A stretch of 64,000 nt of DNA from Bin87 sp965261925 (lineage in GTDB: Bacteria > Chloroflexota > Dehalococcoidia > Lucifugimonadales > UBA3495). Location of the stretch: positions 2,232,001 to 2,296,000 of the forward strand of contig OZ253486.1 in assembly GCA_965261925.1 (NCBI GenBank), written 5' to 3'. The notes beneath the pieces were generated by a model, which made no database searches, was not told the origin of the DNA, and worked only from the letters and a program-made list of their open reading frames with translations. How positions within the stretch are numbered: position 1 is the first letter of the stretch; every line of letters begins with the position of its first letter. Shown piece after piece: positions 50,039-58,991 of the stretch. The position numbers were made by a program, and so were the translations under genes.

Positions 50039-50126
50039 TGCGCCACCGCTCCGGGAAATTGTCACGGGGGCCGCGCCGAATGCGCGGCCCCCGTTCTCTC
50101 GTGTTAGCCAGGAGCCAACCCGTAAA

Positions 50127-50606
50127 TCACCGGAACCGGCGCGGCAGATTGTCGTTCCGCTCTTTGACGAACACTGCGTATTCCCGTACCGCCTCTTCCT
50201 GGGAGGCTGTCTGTATCGAACCGGGCCGCAGTTGCCGAATGTAGCTGATCGCTTCGTCAGCATCCCAGCCCGTGTTGACCAGGTAAGAGGCCAGGATAGT
50301 GCCGGTTCGCCCAATCCCGGCCGCGCAGGTAACCACCGTGGGCCGCTCCCATGTTTCGACCTGCTGCTCCACGAAGTTGATGATGCGGTCGATCTGTTCC
50401 ACTGACGGAGCCTCGAAATCCGGAACGGGATCAAACAGTTCCTCGAAACCCCACGGCTCTGCCGAAATCGTCTGTTCCTCCATGCGAACGATGGCGGTAA
50501 CGTCGTTGAGCTCCAGGTAAATCAGGTGCCGCCGTTCCGTCGGCCCCATGGCTCCCGCCAGCGCGCCGGGCAGAATCCAACTGAAGTTGCGGAAATTGTC
50601 TTGCAT
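50127..50606 (-). CDS. dual-specificity/tyrosine phosphatase-like protein
   Basis: A 159-residue cysteine phosphatase. The signature HCx5R is present as VVTCAAGIGRTGTILASYLV (Cys, then Arg after five residues), with FDPVPDFEAPSVEQIDRIIN supplying a likely general-acid Asp (PVPDFEAPS). The ATG at 50606 is chosen because GGAG lies about 7 nt upstream; the frame continues to 50630. It is divergent from nothing close, and lies 36 nt downstream of the DUF167 gene on the same strand. Confidence 0.85.
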   Translation of the reverse strand: MQDNFRNFSWILPGALAGAMGPTERRHLIYLELNDVTAIVRMEEQTISAEPWGFEELFDPVPDFEAPSVEQIDRIINFVEQQVETWERPTVVTCAAGIGRTGTILASYLVNTGWDADEAISYIRQLRPGSIQTASQEEAVREYAVFVKERNDNLPRRFR

Positions 50607-50642
50607 TGGGTAGCTCCGTTTTTCAGGCAAACCGATCTGTCG

Positions 50643-50957
50643 TCAGCGGGCGGTCGTCGCCGCATCTCCGGGTCTCAAAAGCCCGTCCAGGCGGCGCAGC
50701 AGTTCCGGCTCGGCGATCCCGATAATTTCCATTACCTTGTCGCGGGATCCGTGGCCCCGCGCCACGCTGACGTTGCTTGGAGGAATGTCCAGGGCATGGG
50801 CCAGTACCTCCGCCACCGCCCGGTTGGCTTTGCCTCTGGCCGGGGGAGCGGTCGTCCTTACCCGTAGCGCATCACCGTACCAGCCGCATATCTCGGTCCG
50901 CGAGGCGTTGGGTTGTACCCTCACCGGCAAGCGGGATGTGACCGGCTTGGTCATCAA
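50643..50957 (-). CDS. DUF167 (YggU) family protein
   Basis: A 104-residue protein. RLPVRVQPNASRTEICGWYG, LRVRTTAPPARGKANRAVAE and VSVARGHGSRDKVMEIIGI are the DUF167 pattern. Function unknown. It is probably cotranscribed with the phosphatase gene at 50127-50606. It starts at an ATG near the crotonase promoter on the opposite strand. Confidence 0.85.
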   Translation of the reverse strand: MMTKPVTSRLPVRVQPNASRTEICGWYGDALRVRTTAPPARGKANRAVAEVLAHALDIPPSNVSVARGHGSRDKVMEIIGIAEPELLRRLDGLLRPGDAATTAR

Positions 50958-50974
50958 TCACGTAATAATAGGTC

Positions 50975-50983
50975 TGGTATAGT
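50975..50983 (+). promoter_or_regulatory. extended -10 promoter of the crotonase gene
   Basis: TGGTATAGT (50975-50983), fitting TGnTATAnT, 48 nt before the crotonase ATG. Upstream AT-rich tract cgtaataata (50961-50970). Confidence 0.5.
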
Positions 50984-51031
50984 ATGGGAGCCGGCGGTTC
51001 GGCGAACCGCTGCCCTTTGGCAGGAGATCGA

Positions 51032-51811
51032 ATGGAGTATAGCAACATTACGCTTTCGGTGGGAGACCGCGTCGCTACTCTCAGCCTCAACCGACCGGAC
51101 GCACTCAACGCGCTCAACCCGGACTTGCTCGCCGAGTTTTCCCACGCGGTCGCCGCCGTTAGCGACGATTGCTCCGTAAAGGCGATGGTGGTGCGGGGCG
51201 AGGGCCGGGGTTTCTGCGCTGGCGCTGACCTGCTCTACTTCGACGAGGTTTTCGAAGACCTGTCCCTGCTGCCCGATTACGTGGAGGACCTCAACGACGC
51301 CTTCTTCGCTTTGGAAGCCATGCCCATCCCGACCATCGCCGTTGTGCATGGGTATGCCTTGGCCGGAGGCATGGAACTCATGATGGCTTGCGATATGGCC
51401 GTTGTCGCAGAGGACGCGCGAATAGGTGACCAGCACGCCAACTTCGGGTTGATCCCCGGTGGCGGCTCCACCCAGCGCCTGCCGCGCCGGGTCGGCATGC
51501 CCCGCGCCATGGAACTGCTGACCACGGGCCGGTGGCTGTCCGGCAAGGAAGCCGTCGAATGGGGCCTGGCTCTCCGGTCAGCTCCGCCGGAATTCCTCGA
51601 GGCTGAGCTGGAATCGCTCCTTGAGGGCCTTCGCGCCAAGAGTCGGGTGGGTCTCAACCTCATGAAATCCCTGGCCCGCCGTAGCCAGGATCTGCCCCTC
51701 CGAGATGGGGTCGCGCTGGAAGGCGCAAACTTCACTCACGTGTTCGCCACGTCGAGCCATCCCCGCGAGGGCATACGGGCATTCAAAGAGAAGCGCCATC
51801 CCGAGTTCTGA
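51032..51811 (+). CDS. enoyl-CoA hydratase/isomerase family protein (crotonase)
   Basis: A 259-residue crotonase-fold protein. GEGRGFCAGADL provides the CoA oxyanion-hole loop, and HGYALAGGMELMMACDMAVV the first conserved Glu (GGMEL, equivalent to E144 of crotonase). The second Glu position, in ARIGDQHANFGLIPGGGSTQ, is not Glu (QHA in place of xPE), so hydratase activity is uncertain and isomerase, or another crotonase reaction, is possible. It starts at an ATG with GGAG at 51022-51025. It is monocistronic. Confidence 0.83.
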   Translation: MEYSNITLSVGDRVATLSLNRPDALNALNPDLLAEFSHAVAAVSDDCSVKAMVVRGEGRGFCAGADLLYFDEVFEDLSLLPDYVEDLNDAFFALEAMPIPTIAVVHGYALAGGMELMMACDMAVVAEDARIGDQHANFGLIPGGGSTQRLPRRVGMPRAMELLTTGRWLSGKEAVEWGLALRSAPPEFLEAELESLLEGLRAKSRVGLNLMKSLARRSQDLPLRDGVALEGANFTHVFATSSHPREGIRAFKEKRHPEF

Positions 51812-51857
51812 AGCCGCTGTGTCTTAGCGCCATCCCTCTTCCGTACTATCGCTGCCT

Positions 51858-52769
51858 TTGTTTAGGTTCGCCTGCTGTGGGTTTATTGATTTGAAAATAA
51901 AGGAAATCCTCAACCGTCAGAGAACTATCTCCTTCGAATTCTTCCCGCCTCGGGAGGCCGACGGTGTACCAGCCGTCGTTGACGTTGCGGATCGGTTGCA
52001 ACGATTTGCACCCGATTTCGTTTCCGTAACCTACGGGGCCGGCGGAGGGACCAGGGCCTTCACCGAAGATATCACCATGCGCCTCAAGCGCCGGGAGGAC
52101 ATGGAAGTGATGGCCCACCTGACCTGCGTCGCCCAGGATCGCGACGAGGTCCACGGCGTGCTCGAGCGATTGAAAGCCGCCGGCATCGAAAACGTCATCG
52201 CCCTCCGCGGCGACCGCCCTCAAGGAACCGAGGACGATCCGCCAAGCGAGCATGAATTCGCCCACGCTACTGAACTCATCCAGCACATGCGCGCCAATTT
52301 CGACTTCGGCGTCGCGGGAGCCTGTTACCCGGAAGGCCACACCGAGTCGACCAGCCTGCAATCGGACATCGCCTACGCCCGCATGAAGCAGGACCTTGGC
52401 GCCGACTTCCTTATCACCCAACTGTTTTACGACAACGCCCACTTCTATGCCCTACAGGAACGCGCCGCCGCTGCTGGAATCACCATTCCCATCATCCCCG
52501 GCGTGTTGCCTATTTTGAGCACCCCGCAAATCCGACGCTTCACTTCCTTGTGTGGGGCATCTATCCCGTCGCAGCTTGACGCCCGCCTGGACCGCTTCGC
52601 CGAGGACAATCGGGCCGTACGCGAAATCGGCATCGAACACGCCACCCGTCAAGCCGAGGACCTTTGGTCCAACGGCGTGCCGGGCATCCATTTTTACGTT
52701 CTCAATCGCACCTACTCCGTTTCCCATATCCTGAGCGATTTGCATATTGGGGGACACGGCGGCGATTGA
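51858..52769 (+). CDS. metF: methylenetetrahydrofolate reductase
   Basis: Reduces 5,10-methylene-THF to 5-methyl-THF, a TIM-barrel flavoprotein of up to 303 residues. ISFEFFPPREADG at the N-terminus, DFVSVTYGAGGGTRAFT, NVIALRGDRPQG and DFLITQLFYDNAHFYAL are the family motifs. No ATG fits; the TTG at 51858 is the longest start, and TTG at 51891 (LKIKEILN) is at least as good and would match the family N-terminus. It lies 23 nt before acpS. Confidence 0.92.
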   Translation: MFRFACCGFIDLKIKEILNRQRTISFEFFPPREADGVPAVVDVADRLQRFAPDFVSVTYGAGGGTRAFTEDITMRLKRREDMEVMAHLTCVAQDRDEVHGVLERLKAAGIENVIALRGDRPQGTEDDPPSEHEFAHATELIQHMRANFDFGVAGACYPEGHTESTSLQSDIAYARMKQDLGADFLITQLFYDNAHFYALQERAAAAGITIPIIPGVLPILSTPQIRRFTSLCGASIPSQLDARLDRFAEDNRAVREIGIEHATRQAEDLWSNGVPGIHFYVLNRTYSVSHILSDLHIGGHGGD

Positions 52770-52792
52770 TCCAGCCGAGTCGCTGACCACCC

Positions 52793-53227
52793 ATGCTCTC
52801 CACCGGCGTTGACTTCATCGAAATCGACCGCGTGGCCGGTGTCCTGGACCGGTACGGAGAACGTTTCCTACGCCGCGTCTTCACCCCCGCAGAGATCGCC
52901 TATTGCCGTGGCCGCGCTCCCAACCTGGCGGCACGTTTTGCTGCTAAAGAGGCCGTGATGAAGTCTCTGGGGACCGGTTTTCGTGGGGTGGGCTGGCGCG
53001 ACGTCGAGGTCGTCCGGGCTCCCAGCGGGGCGCCGAGCCCGCGACTTCACGGCCGCGCGCGCCGCCGCGCCGAGCGATTGGGCGTCACCGAAATCGCCAT
53101 CAGCCTTTCCCACTCCCGAGGTTTCGCCATGGTCGTCGCGGTTGCGGTCCGCCCCGACACCCCGGAATTCCTCGAAGCTGCCAGGGCCACACTTTGGGGA
53201 GACGGCGTGGCTCCTCGCGCCGGTTGA
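52793..53227 (+). CDS. acpS: holo-[acyl-carrier-protein] synthase
   Basis: Transfers phosphopantetheine from CoA to acyl carrier protein. It has 144 residues, with Mg-binding Asp7 in STGVDFIEIDRVAGVL and the conserved Glu in NLAARFAAKEAVMKSLGTGF. VTEIAISLSHSRGFAMVVAV is the dimer-interface region. The last 25 or so residues extend past the usual end. It starts at an ATG and is 6 nt upstream of the NAD(P)HX gene, an arrangement common in bacteria. Confidence 0.92.
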   Translation: MLSTGVDFIEIDRVAGVLDRYGERFLRRVFTPAEIAYCRGRAPNLAARFAAKEAVMKSLGTGFRGVGWRDVEVVRAPSGAPSPRLHGRARRRAERLGVTEIAISLSHSRGFAMVVAVAVRPDTPEFLEAARATLWGDGVAPRAG

Positions 53228-53233
53228 CGCAGC

Positions 53234-54826
53234 ATGGCGATAAAGGTTGTCACCGTTGCTGAGATGCAGGCTCTCGAAGCCGCCTCGGAAACCGCCGGCG
53301 TCAGCACCGATGCCCTGATGGAAAACGCCGGCCTGGCCTGCGCCCTCCGCATTCGCCAACGCATGGGTGGAGCTGCCGGTCGCCTGGTCCTGGTCCTGGT
53401 CGGACCTGGCAACAACGGCGCCGATGGGCTGGTCGTGGCCCGGCACCTACGCCGGTGGGGCGCCGACGTGTGCTGCTATATCGTCCGCGGACGGCCCGCC
53501 GATGATCCAAAGATGACCGACGCTCTGGCTTACGGCGTGGCGGTTGTCGACTCCTCGGAAGACCACGGCCGGCCCAACTTGGGCCGGCTTTTGGGCAGCT
53601 GCCATCTGGTCGTCGACGCAATCCTCGGCGCTGGTCGCTATCGTCCCTTGGATGGCCTGGTCGGAGATGTCACTGTCCTCGTCAATAGTATCCGTTCGGA
53701 CCGGCCGGATCTCTCCGTCGTCGCGGTGGACTTGCCTACCGGTGTCAACCCGGACACTGGCGCCGCCGATCCGCGCGCCATCGTCGCTGACGAGACCCTG
53801 GCCCTGTGCCACCCCAAGCACGGCATCGCCAATTTCCCCGGCGCTGGCCTCGCCGGCCGGGTCACCGTACTCGAAATCGGGCTGCCCGCTGTGGTATCCG
53901 CGGCGGCCGATGCTGACCTTCCCACCGAATGGATGACCCCGGCGTCAGCCCGTGCCCTCATTGCCGACCGGCCGCTCGTTTCCCACAAGGGTACCTTCGG
54001 TCACCTCATGATCGTGGCCGGCTCACGCAATTTCGTCGGCGCGGCCTCTCTCGCCGCCCAAGGTGCCCATCGCGTTGGCGCGGGCCTCGTCACGCTCGCC
54101 GCTCCAGATTCGGTTTATCGTCTCGCCGCGTCTCGCCTCACCGAGACCATCCACCTGCCCCTTCCCGAGGATGCTGACGGGCGTATCGACCCGTCCGCTG
54201 CCGACGTCATCCTTGAGCGACTCAACAACTACTCAGCTTTGGCAGTGGGTTGCGGTTTGGGTTTGTCCGACGGTACCGCGACCCTCATCGAACGTCTGTT
54301 GTTGCTGGGCGAAAACCCGCCCGCTCTGCCAACCGTCATCGACGCCGACGGGTTGAACAACTTGTCACAATGCGCCGATTGGGACAAAAGGTTGCGCGCC
54401 CCCACAGTGCTGACTCCTCACCCCGGGGAGATGACAACCCTCACCGGACGCCCCACCGTAGAGGTCCAGGCCGACCGTTTGGAAATCGCCAGCCAGTCGG
54501 CGAAGGGTTGGCGGCAAACGGTACTGCTCAAAGGGGCCCACACCGTCGTCGCTTCCCCAGGCGGTCAACGCTGCATCCTTCCTTTCGCCAATCCGGCCTT
54601 GGCCGCCGGCGGGACCGGTGACGTACTCACTGGGGTCATCGGCGGGCTGTTGGCCCAGGGCGTCGCCCCCTATGACGCCGCGCGTCTTGGCGGTTTCCTT
54701 CACGGCATCGCCGCCGACCGGGTTCGGTCGCAACGCGGCGATGCTGGGGTCGTCGCCAGCGATCTGCTGGATCACTTGCCCGCCGTGATCGCAGATCTTC
54801 GCGGGCCGCGAGCGACCCGTGTTTAA
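53234..54826 (+). CDS. nnr: bifunctional NAD(P)HX epimerase/dehydratase
   Basis: A 530-residue fusion repairing hydrated NAD(P)H. The N-terminal YjeF_N epimerase domain covers about 1-215, with LVLVGPGNNGADGLVVARHL, VDAILGAGRYRPLDG and AVDLPTGVNPDTG. The C-terminal carbohydrate-kinase-like dehydratase domain has VSHKGTFGHLMIVAGSRNFV, VIDADGLNNLSQ, LTPHPGEMTTLTG and the catalytic GGTGDVLTG (459-467, Asp463). It starts at an ATG. Its last 8 nt overlap the PPOX gene. Confidence 0.94.
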   Translation: MAIKVVTVAEMQALEAASETAGVSTDALMENAGLACALRIRQRMGGAAGRLVLVLVGPGNNGADGLVVARHLRRWGADVCCYIVRGRPADDPKMTDALAYGVAVVDSSEDHGRPNLGRLLGSCHLVVDAILGAGRYRPLDGLVGDVTVLVNSIRSDRPDLSVVAVDLPTGVNPDTGAADPRAIVADETLALCHPKHGIANFPGAGLAGRVTVLEIGLPAVVSAAADADLPTEWMTPASARALIADRPLVSHKGTFGHLMIVAGSRNFVGAASLAAQGAHRVGAGLVTLAAPDSVYRLAASRLTETIHLPLPEDADGRIDPSAADVILERLNNYSALAVGCGLGLSDGTATLIERLLLLGENPPALPTVIDADGLNNLSQCADWDKRLRAPTVLTPHPGEMTTLTGRPTVEVQADRLEIASQSAKGWRQTVLLKGAHTVVASPGGQRCILPFANPALAAGGTGDVLTGVIGGLLAQGVAPYDAARLGGFLHGIAADRVRSQRGDAGVVASDLLDHLPAVIADLRGPRATRV

Positions 54827-55244
54827 CCTGACTCCTGAGCAGGCGGTGCTACTCTCCCAAACCCCGGTGGGCCACTTGGCCACTGCCGGCGCCGACGGCA
54901 GTCCCCACGTCATACCGGTCTGCTTCGCTTATGACGGCAGCAACATCTACTCGGTGCTCGACGCCAAGCCCAAGCGCGGTAGCCTCACCGGCCTCCGTCG
55001 CGTTCGCAACATCATCGCCAACCCGCAGGTCTCTTTGGTTATCGACCACTACGACGAGGATTGGACCCGCCTGTGGTACCTGTTGGTCCACGGTCGAGCC
55101 GAGCTGGTCGAACACGGCCCCGAACCTCCGGCGGCCATCGCCCGGCTGCGCGAAAAGTATCCCCAGTACCGCAATATGCCCCTGGACGGCAACCCGGTGA
55201 TCAAGATCACCCCCGAACGCGTCACCGGTTGGTCCGGCGCCTGA
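54819..55244 (+). CDS. PPOX-class F420-dependent oxidoreductase-like protein
   Basis: A 141-residue split-barrel (pyridoxamine-phosphate-oxidase-like) protein. VGHLATAGADGSPHVIPVCF, YSVLDAKPKRGSLTGLRRVR, NPQVSLVIDHYDEDWTRLWY and KITPERVTGWSG fit the TIGR03668 PPOX-class group associated with F420. The cofactor is inferred. The start is GTG at 54819, overlapping nnr by 8 nt (translational coupling). Confidence 0.8.
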   Translation: MFNLTPEQAVLLSQTPVGHLATAGADGSPHVIPVCFAYDGSNIYSVLDAKPKRGSLTGLRRVRNIIANPQVSLVIDHYDEDWTRLWYLLVHGRAELVEHGPEPPAAIARLREKYPQYRNMPLDGNPVIKITPERVTGWSGA

Positions 55245-55331
55245 GCCGCCCTCCAGGTTGCCTTGACCCCATAGCCGCCGCACCCTAGAATGCCGGCACT
55301 CGGCCTTCAGGGCCGCTCTCCGAAGGATCCC

Positions 55332-56045
55332 ATGACCCAACTTGTTTTCATCCACGGACCCGGCGCCGGCGGTTGCGCCGACTCCTATATCAACCAGCTC
55401 TACCACTACCCAAGCAGTCTCGCTCCGAACCTGCCCGGCCATCTGGACGGCGCTCCATGCAGCAGCGTGGAGCGGTACACCGATTGGCTGCGCGGCTGGT
55501 TGCACTCCCGTGGACATAACCGCGACCTCGTGCTGAGCGGCTTCACCCTCGGCGCTTGCGTCGCGCTACAATATGCGCTGGATTACCCCGACGAGGTGAA
55601 GGGACTCGCACTGATGACCATCGCCATGCGGCCCAAGCAGCGCCGGCCCCAGGACTTGCAGTTCCGTCTCGACGCCGCCGAGGATGACGAGACTTACGGG
55701 AAATGGCTCGGCATGATGGACGGCATCATGCACTTCGTCGACCCGGACCTCCGCGCCCGCCTGTTGCAGCGACACCGCGAAGTCGGTCCGGTCGCTCAGC
55801 ACCGCGATCTGGTGGTCATCGACCGCTTCGACGTCCGCGACCGGATTCACACCCTCAAGGCACCCCTGCTTCTGGTCCAGGGCGTCGACGACCCGCTGGC
55901 AACCGGAGACTATGAGGAAGAGATCCACCGCGCCGTGCCGAAATCCAAACTCATCAAGATGAAAGACGCTGGCCATTTCCCCATGGTGGAAAAGTCTGAC
56001 GAATTCAACGCGGCGCTGGACTCCTTTTTGACGGAGATCGCCTGA
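55332..56045 (+). CDS. alpha/beta hydrolase with Thr at the nucleophile position
   Basis: A 237-residue alpha/beta-hydrolase-fold protein. An HGPGAGGCADSY oxyanion segment is at the N-terminus. The nucleophile elbow reads LSGFTLGACVAL (G70-F71-T72-L73-G74), so Thr stands where Ser is usual. The likely Asp is in LVQGVDDPLATG and His in KDAGHFPMVEKSD. The ATG at 55332 follows GAAGGATCCC. It lies 51 nt upstream of the TPP enzyme gene. Whether it is catalytic is uncertain. Confidence 0.8.
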   Translation: MTQLVFIHGPGAGGCADSYINQLYHYPSSLAPNLPGHLDGAPCSSVERYTDWLRGWLHSRGHNRDLVLSGFTLGACVALQYALDYPDEVKGLALMTIAMRPKQRRPQDLQFRLDAAEDDETYGKWLGMMDGIMHFVDPDLRARLLQRHREVGPVAQHRDLVVIDRFDVRDRIHTLKAPLLLVQGVDDPLATGDYEEEIHRAVPKSKLIKMKDAGHFPMVEKSDEFNAALDSFLTEIA

Positions 56046-56095
56046 GCGACCGGCGCTCGCCTCAATCAGCCCAAACGATTTGGAGGAAACTAGAC

Positions 56096-57742
56096 GTGGA
56101 CGGAGTTACCGCTGTAGCCAACGTATTGAAGCTGGAGGGTGTGGAATGGATCGGCGTTATGCCGTCCAACCCGCTCATTGAAGCCGCCGCCATCGCCGGC
56201 ATCCGTCCGGTGGTCTGCCGCCAGGAGCGCACCGGCGTGCATATGGCCGACGGATTTACGCGGGTGATGAACGGCAAGAAGACCGGCATCTTCCTCGCTC
56301 AGAACGGCCCTGGAGCCGAAAACGCCTTCGGAGGCGTCGCCCAGGCCTACGCCGACTCCGTGCCCATCCTGTTTCTTCCGGCCGGCGTCGCCCGCAATCG
56401 AATTGGAGTGGAACCCAACTTCCATCCCGTCCGCGCCTTCGAGCCCATCACCAAGTGGGCCGCCCACGTCAACTTCGCGGATCGTGTTCCCGAACTGTTC
56501 CGGCAGGCGTTCACCAAGCTACGCTCCGGCAAGCCGGGCCCCGTGCTGCTTGAAATCCCATCCGACCTGGTGTCCGACCAGATCAGCGAAGAGGACTTCG
56601 ACTATATTCCGCCGGTTCCCATGCGCGTCGCCGCTGACCCTGCTGCCATCTCCCACGGCGTTCGCGGCTTCATGTCCGCCCGCCGCCCGGTCATCATGGC
56701 CGGCCAGGGCGTCATGTACGCCGAGGCCACCGACGAGCTCCTCGAGTTGGCCGAATTCCTCCAGATCCCCGTGCTGACCACCCTGGAGGGCAAGAGCGCC
56801 TTCCCCGAGAACCACCCGCTGTCCCTCGGCGTCGGCGGATCCAGCCAGACCGGGCCTGTGCACCGTTTCCTCACCAACTGCGACGTCGTGTTTGGCGTCG
56901 GCGTGAGCTTCACCAAGAGCGGCTTCACGGTGCCCATTCCGCCAGGCAAGACCCTGATCCACCTCACCAACGGCGATGGTGACATCAACAAGGACTATCG
57001 CACCGACTACCCCATCCTCGGAGACGCCAAGCTGGCCCTGCGCCAGTTCATCGACGAGTTGAAAGCGCAGGGAGCCCAACAGCGCGCGCCCAACCAGGAA
57101 CTGGCCGACGAGATCACCGCCAGCCGCGAGGCATGGATGGCCGAATGGCTGCCCCGTCTTACCAGCGACGAGGTGCCTTTGAACCCCTACCGCGTGGTCT
57201 GGGACATCATGCACACCGTTGACCTCGACAACACCATCGTAACCCACGAGTCCGGCAGCCCCCGCGAGCAGGTGTCGCCCTTCTGGGAAGCCCGCGCGCC
57301 GCGCAGCTTTATCGGTTGGGGCAAATCCACTCAACTCGGCTACAGCCTCGGCCTTGCCATGGGCGCCAAGATGGCCGCACCGGAAAAGATGGTCATCAAC
57401 TTCATGGGTGATGCTGCCTTCGGCATGGTTGGACTCGACGTCGAAACCGCCGTCCGCGCCAACATCCCCATCACCACGGTGGTGATGAACAACTCCACCA
57501 TGGCCATCTATCCCGACAGCCGCATTCCCACCGCCGTCGAACGCTACGGCCTCAAGGACCTCACCGGCGATTTCTATCGGGTCGCCCTGGCCCTTGGCGC
57601 CTACGCTGAGCAGATCCACACTCCTGAAGAAATCAAGCCGGCCATGGAGCGCGCCATGCAGGCCAACGCCGACGGCCGCCCTGCCCTCCTCGAGTTCATC
57701 ACCAAGGAAGAAGGCACTTTCTCGAAGTTCCGCTTCGATTAG
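56096..57742 (+). CDS. thiamine-pyrophosphate-dependent enzyme (acetolactate synthase-like)
   Basis: A 548-residue TPP enzyme of the acetolactate synthase/benzoylformate decarboxylase family. E44 in CRQERTGVHMADGFTRV is the TPP-activating glutamate; NGPGAENAFGGVAQAYADSV follows. The TPP-binding motif is GDAAFGMVGLDVETAVRANI through TTVVMNNS. The substrate is not determined; there is no regulatory small subunit nearby, so it may not be true AHAS. The GTG at 56096 follows GGAGG at 56081-56085. Confidence 0.88.
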   Translation: MDGVTAVANVLKLEGVEWIGVMPSNPLIEAAAIAGIRPVVCRQERTGVHMADGFTRVMNGKKTGIFLAQNGPGAENAFGGVAQAYADSVPILFLPAGVARNRIGVEPNFHPVRAFEPITKWAAHVNFADRVPELFRQAFTKLRSGKPGPVLLEIPSDLVSDQISEEDFDYIPPVPMRVAADPAAISHGVRGFMSARRPVIMAGQGVMYAEATDELLELAEFLQIPVLTTLEGKSAFPENHPLSLGVGGSSQTGPVHRFLTNCDVVFGVGVSFTKSGFTVPIPPGKTLIHLTNGDGDINKDYRTDYPILGDAKLALRQFIDELKAQGAQQRAPNQELADEITASREAWMAEWLPRLTSDEVPLNPYRVVWDIMHTVDLDNTIVTHESGSPREQVSPFWEARAPRSFIGWGKSTQLGYSLGLAMGAKMAAPEKMVINFMGDAAFGMVGLDVETAVRANIPITTVVMNNSTMAIYPDSRIPTAVERYGLKDLTGDFYRVALALGAYAEQIHTPEEIKPAMERAMQANADGRPALLEFITKEEGTFSKFRFD

Positions 57743-57778
57743 GTCGCCAGCGGCGAACCTCACGGCACGGTCTTCCCG

Positions 57779-57800
57779 GGGGCGAATAATCATTCGCCCC
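57779..57800. repeat. dispersed palindrome, copy 2
   Basis: ggggcgaat (57779-57787) pairs with attcgcccc (57792-57800), loop aatc. Same as the palindrome at 43474-43496. It lies 37 nt after the TPP enzyme stop, so it may also act as its terminator. Confidence 0.75.
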
Positions 57801-57837
57801 TAACCATAACTGCAGGGTCGAATAGGATGGAACTCTT

Positions 57838-58956
57838 ACGGCTGCCAAACCTGCCATACCCGAATCTGAAAGCGACCTAACTGCCGGCTGGATGCAGGAG
57901 GCGCTGACTGCCGGCGGCGGGTTGGTAAGTCCCCCGATCACCGACATCGCTGTCGAGAACATCGGCGCCGGGGTCGGTATGGTCGGCAGGCTACTGCGTT
58001 GCCATCTGGTCGGGCGGGACGCCAACCCGGTGTTGCCGGACACCGTCATCGTCAAGTTGCACAGCTCACACCGGGAGACATTCGAAACCGCCCGGACGCT
58101 CCAGCTTTACCGGCGCGAATTCGATTACTACCGCCAACTGGCGCCGCACGTTCCCCTGCGCGCGCCGGCTCTTCTGTACGGCGATTTTGACCGCCGCGAC
58201 CACCGCTTCATTCTGGTGCTGGAAGACCTGCGCGGCATGACTGCGGCGGATCAGATCGTCGGCGCCAGCGCTGACCAGGCGATGACCGCGGTACGGGCCA
58301 TCGCCCGGCTGCACGGCCTCTATTGGAACAAGGTGGATCAGACACCCGTGGCCGGTTTCCACGATTCCGCCGACCCGCACCGCCGCCGCCTGGTTCGGGA
58401 CGTTTACCAGGCCAGCCTGCCCGGGGCTCTGGATCGCTTTGGCGGCCTGTTCCCTGACCGTTTGCGACGCTTGGCCGAAGACTACGGGCACCGCATTGTT
58501 GAGCACATGGACGCTTTGGGTGCCGGCCCTCTGACCTTCGGCCACGGCGATTTCAGGTTGGACAACATGTTCTTCGGCTCTAAAGGCAGTGACGATTTCG
58601 CTGTGGTTGACTGGCAGGTCTGCGGGGTACGTAGCGGCCTGTACGACGTGGCCTATTTCCTGTCCTCCAGCGTTGCGGTAGAGGTCAGGCGGGAGATTGA
58701 ACGCCAGGCGATTGACGAGTATCACCACGTCATTCGCGGCATGGGTGTCAATGATTTCACTGGCGAAGAATGCTGGCGCAGCTACCGTCAGAATATGCTG
58801 AGCTGTTTCCAGACCCCGATCATCGCGGGCGGGCGGCTGGATCTTTCCGGTGAGCGCAGCCGCCAACTCGCTGACGCATTTCTGTCCAGGACCCTCACCG
58901 CCATTGATGACCTGGACGCCCGGGAGTTCCTGCCAAACCCCGCCGCAGGTTTTTAG
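57838..58956 (+). CDS. aminoglycoside phosphotransferase/choline kinase-like protein
   Basis: A protein-kinase-like phosphotransferase. The catalytic loop HGDFRLDNMFF (about 226-236 of the long form) and the DFG-like VVDWQVCGVRSGLYDVAYFL fit the APH/EcKinase/DUF1679 group. The substrate is unknown. An ATG at 57892 gives 354 residues, but the in-frame upstream text AAKPAIPESESDLTAGW is homologous to the N-terminus of the next gene (APDLPIPDDPGDVTAQW), and ACG stands at 57838 exactly where that gene has ATG. Either ACG is used as the start or the start codon was lost. Confidence 0.8.
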   Translation, partial: TAAKPAIPESESDLTAGWMQEALTAGGGLVSPPITDIAVENIGAGVGMVGRLLRCHLVGRDANPVLPDTVIVKLHSSHRETFETARTLQLYRREFDYYRQLAPHVPLRAPALLYGDFDRRDHRFILVLEDLRGMTAADQIVGASADQAMTAVRAIARLHGLYWNKVDQTPVAGFHDSADPHRRRLVRDVYQASLPGALDRFGGLFPDRLRRLAEDYGHRIVEHMDALGAGPLTFGHGDFRLDNMFFGSKGSDDFAVVDWQVCGVRSGLYDVAYFLSSSVAVEVRREIERQAIDEYHHVIRGMGVNDFTGEECWRSYRQNMLSCFQTPIIAGGRLDLSGERSRQLADAFLSRTLTAIDDLDAREFLPNPAAGF

Positions 58957-58991
58957 TTCAGGCGCCCAACCCACTGGTCGCGGAAAGCATC

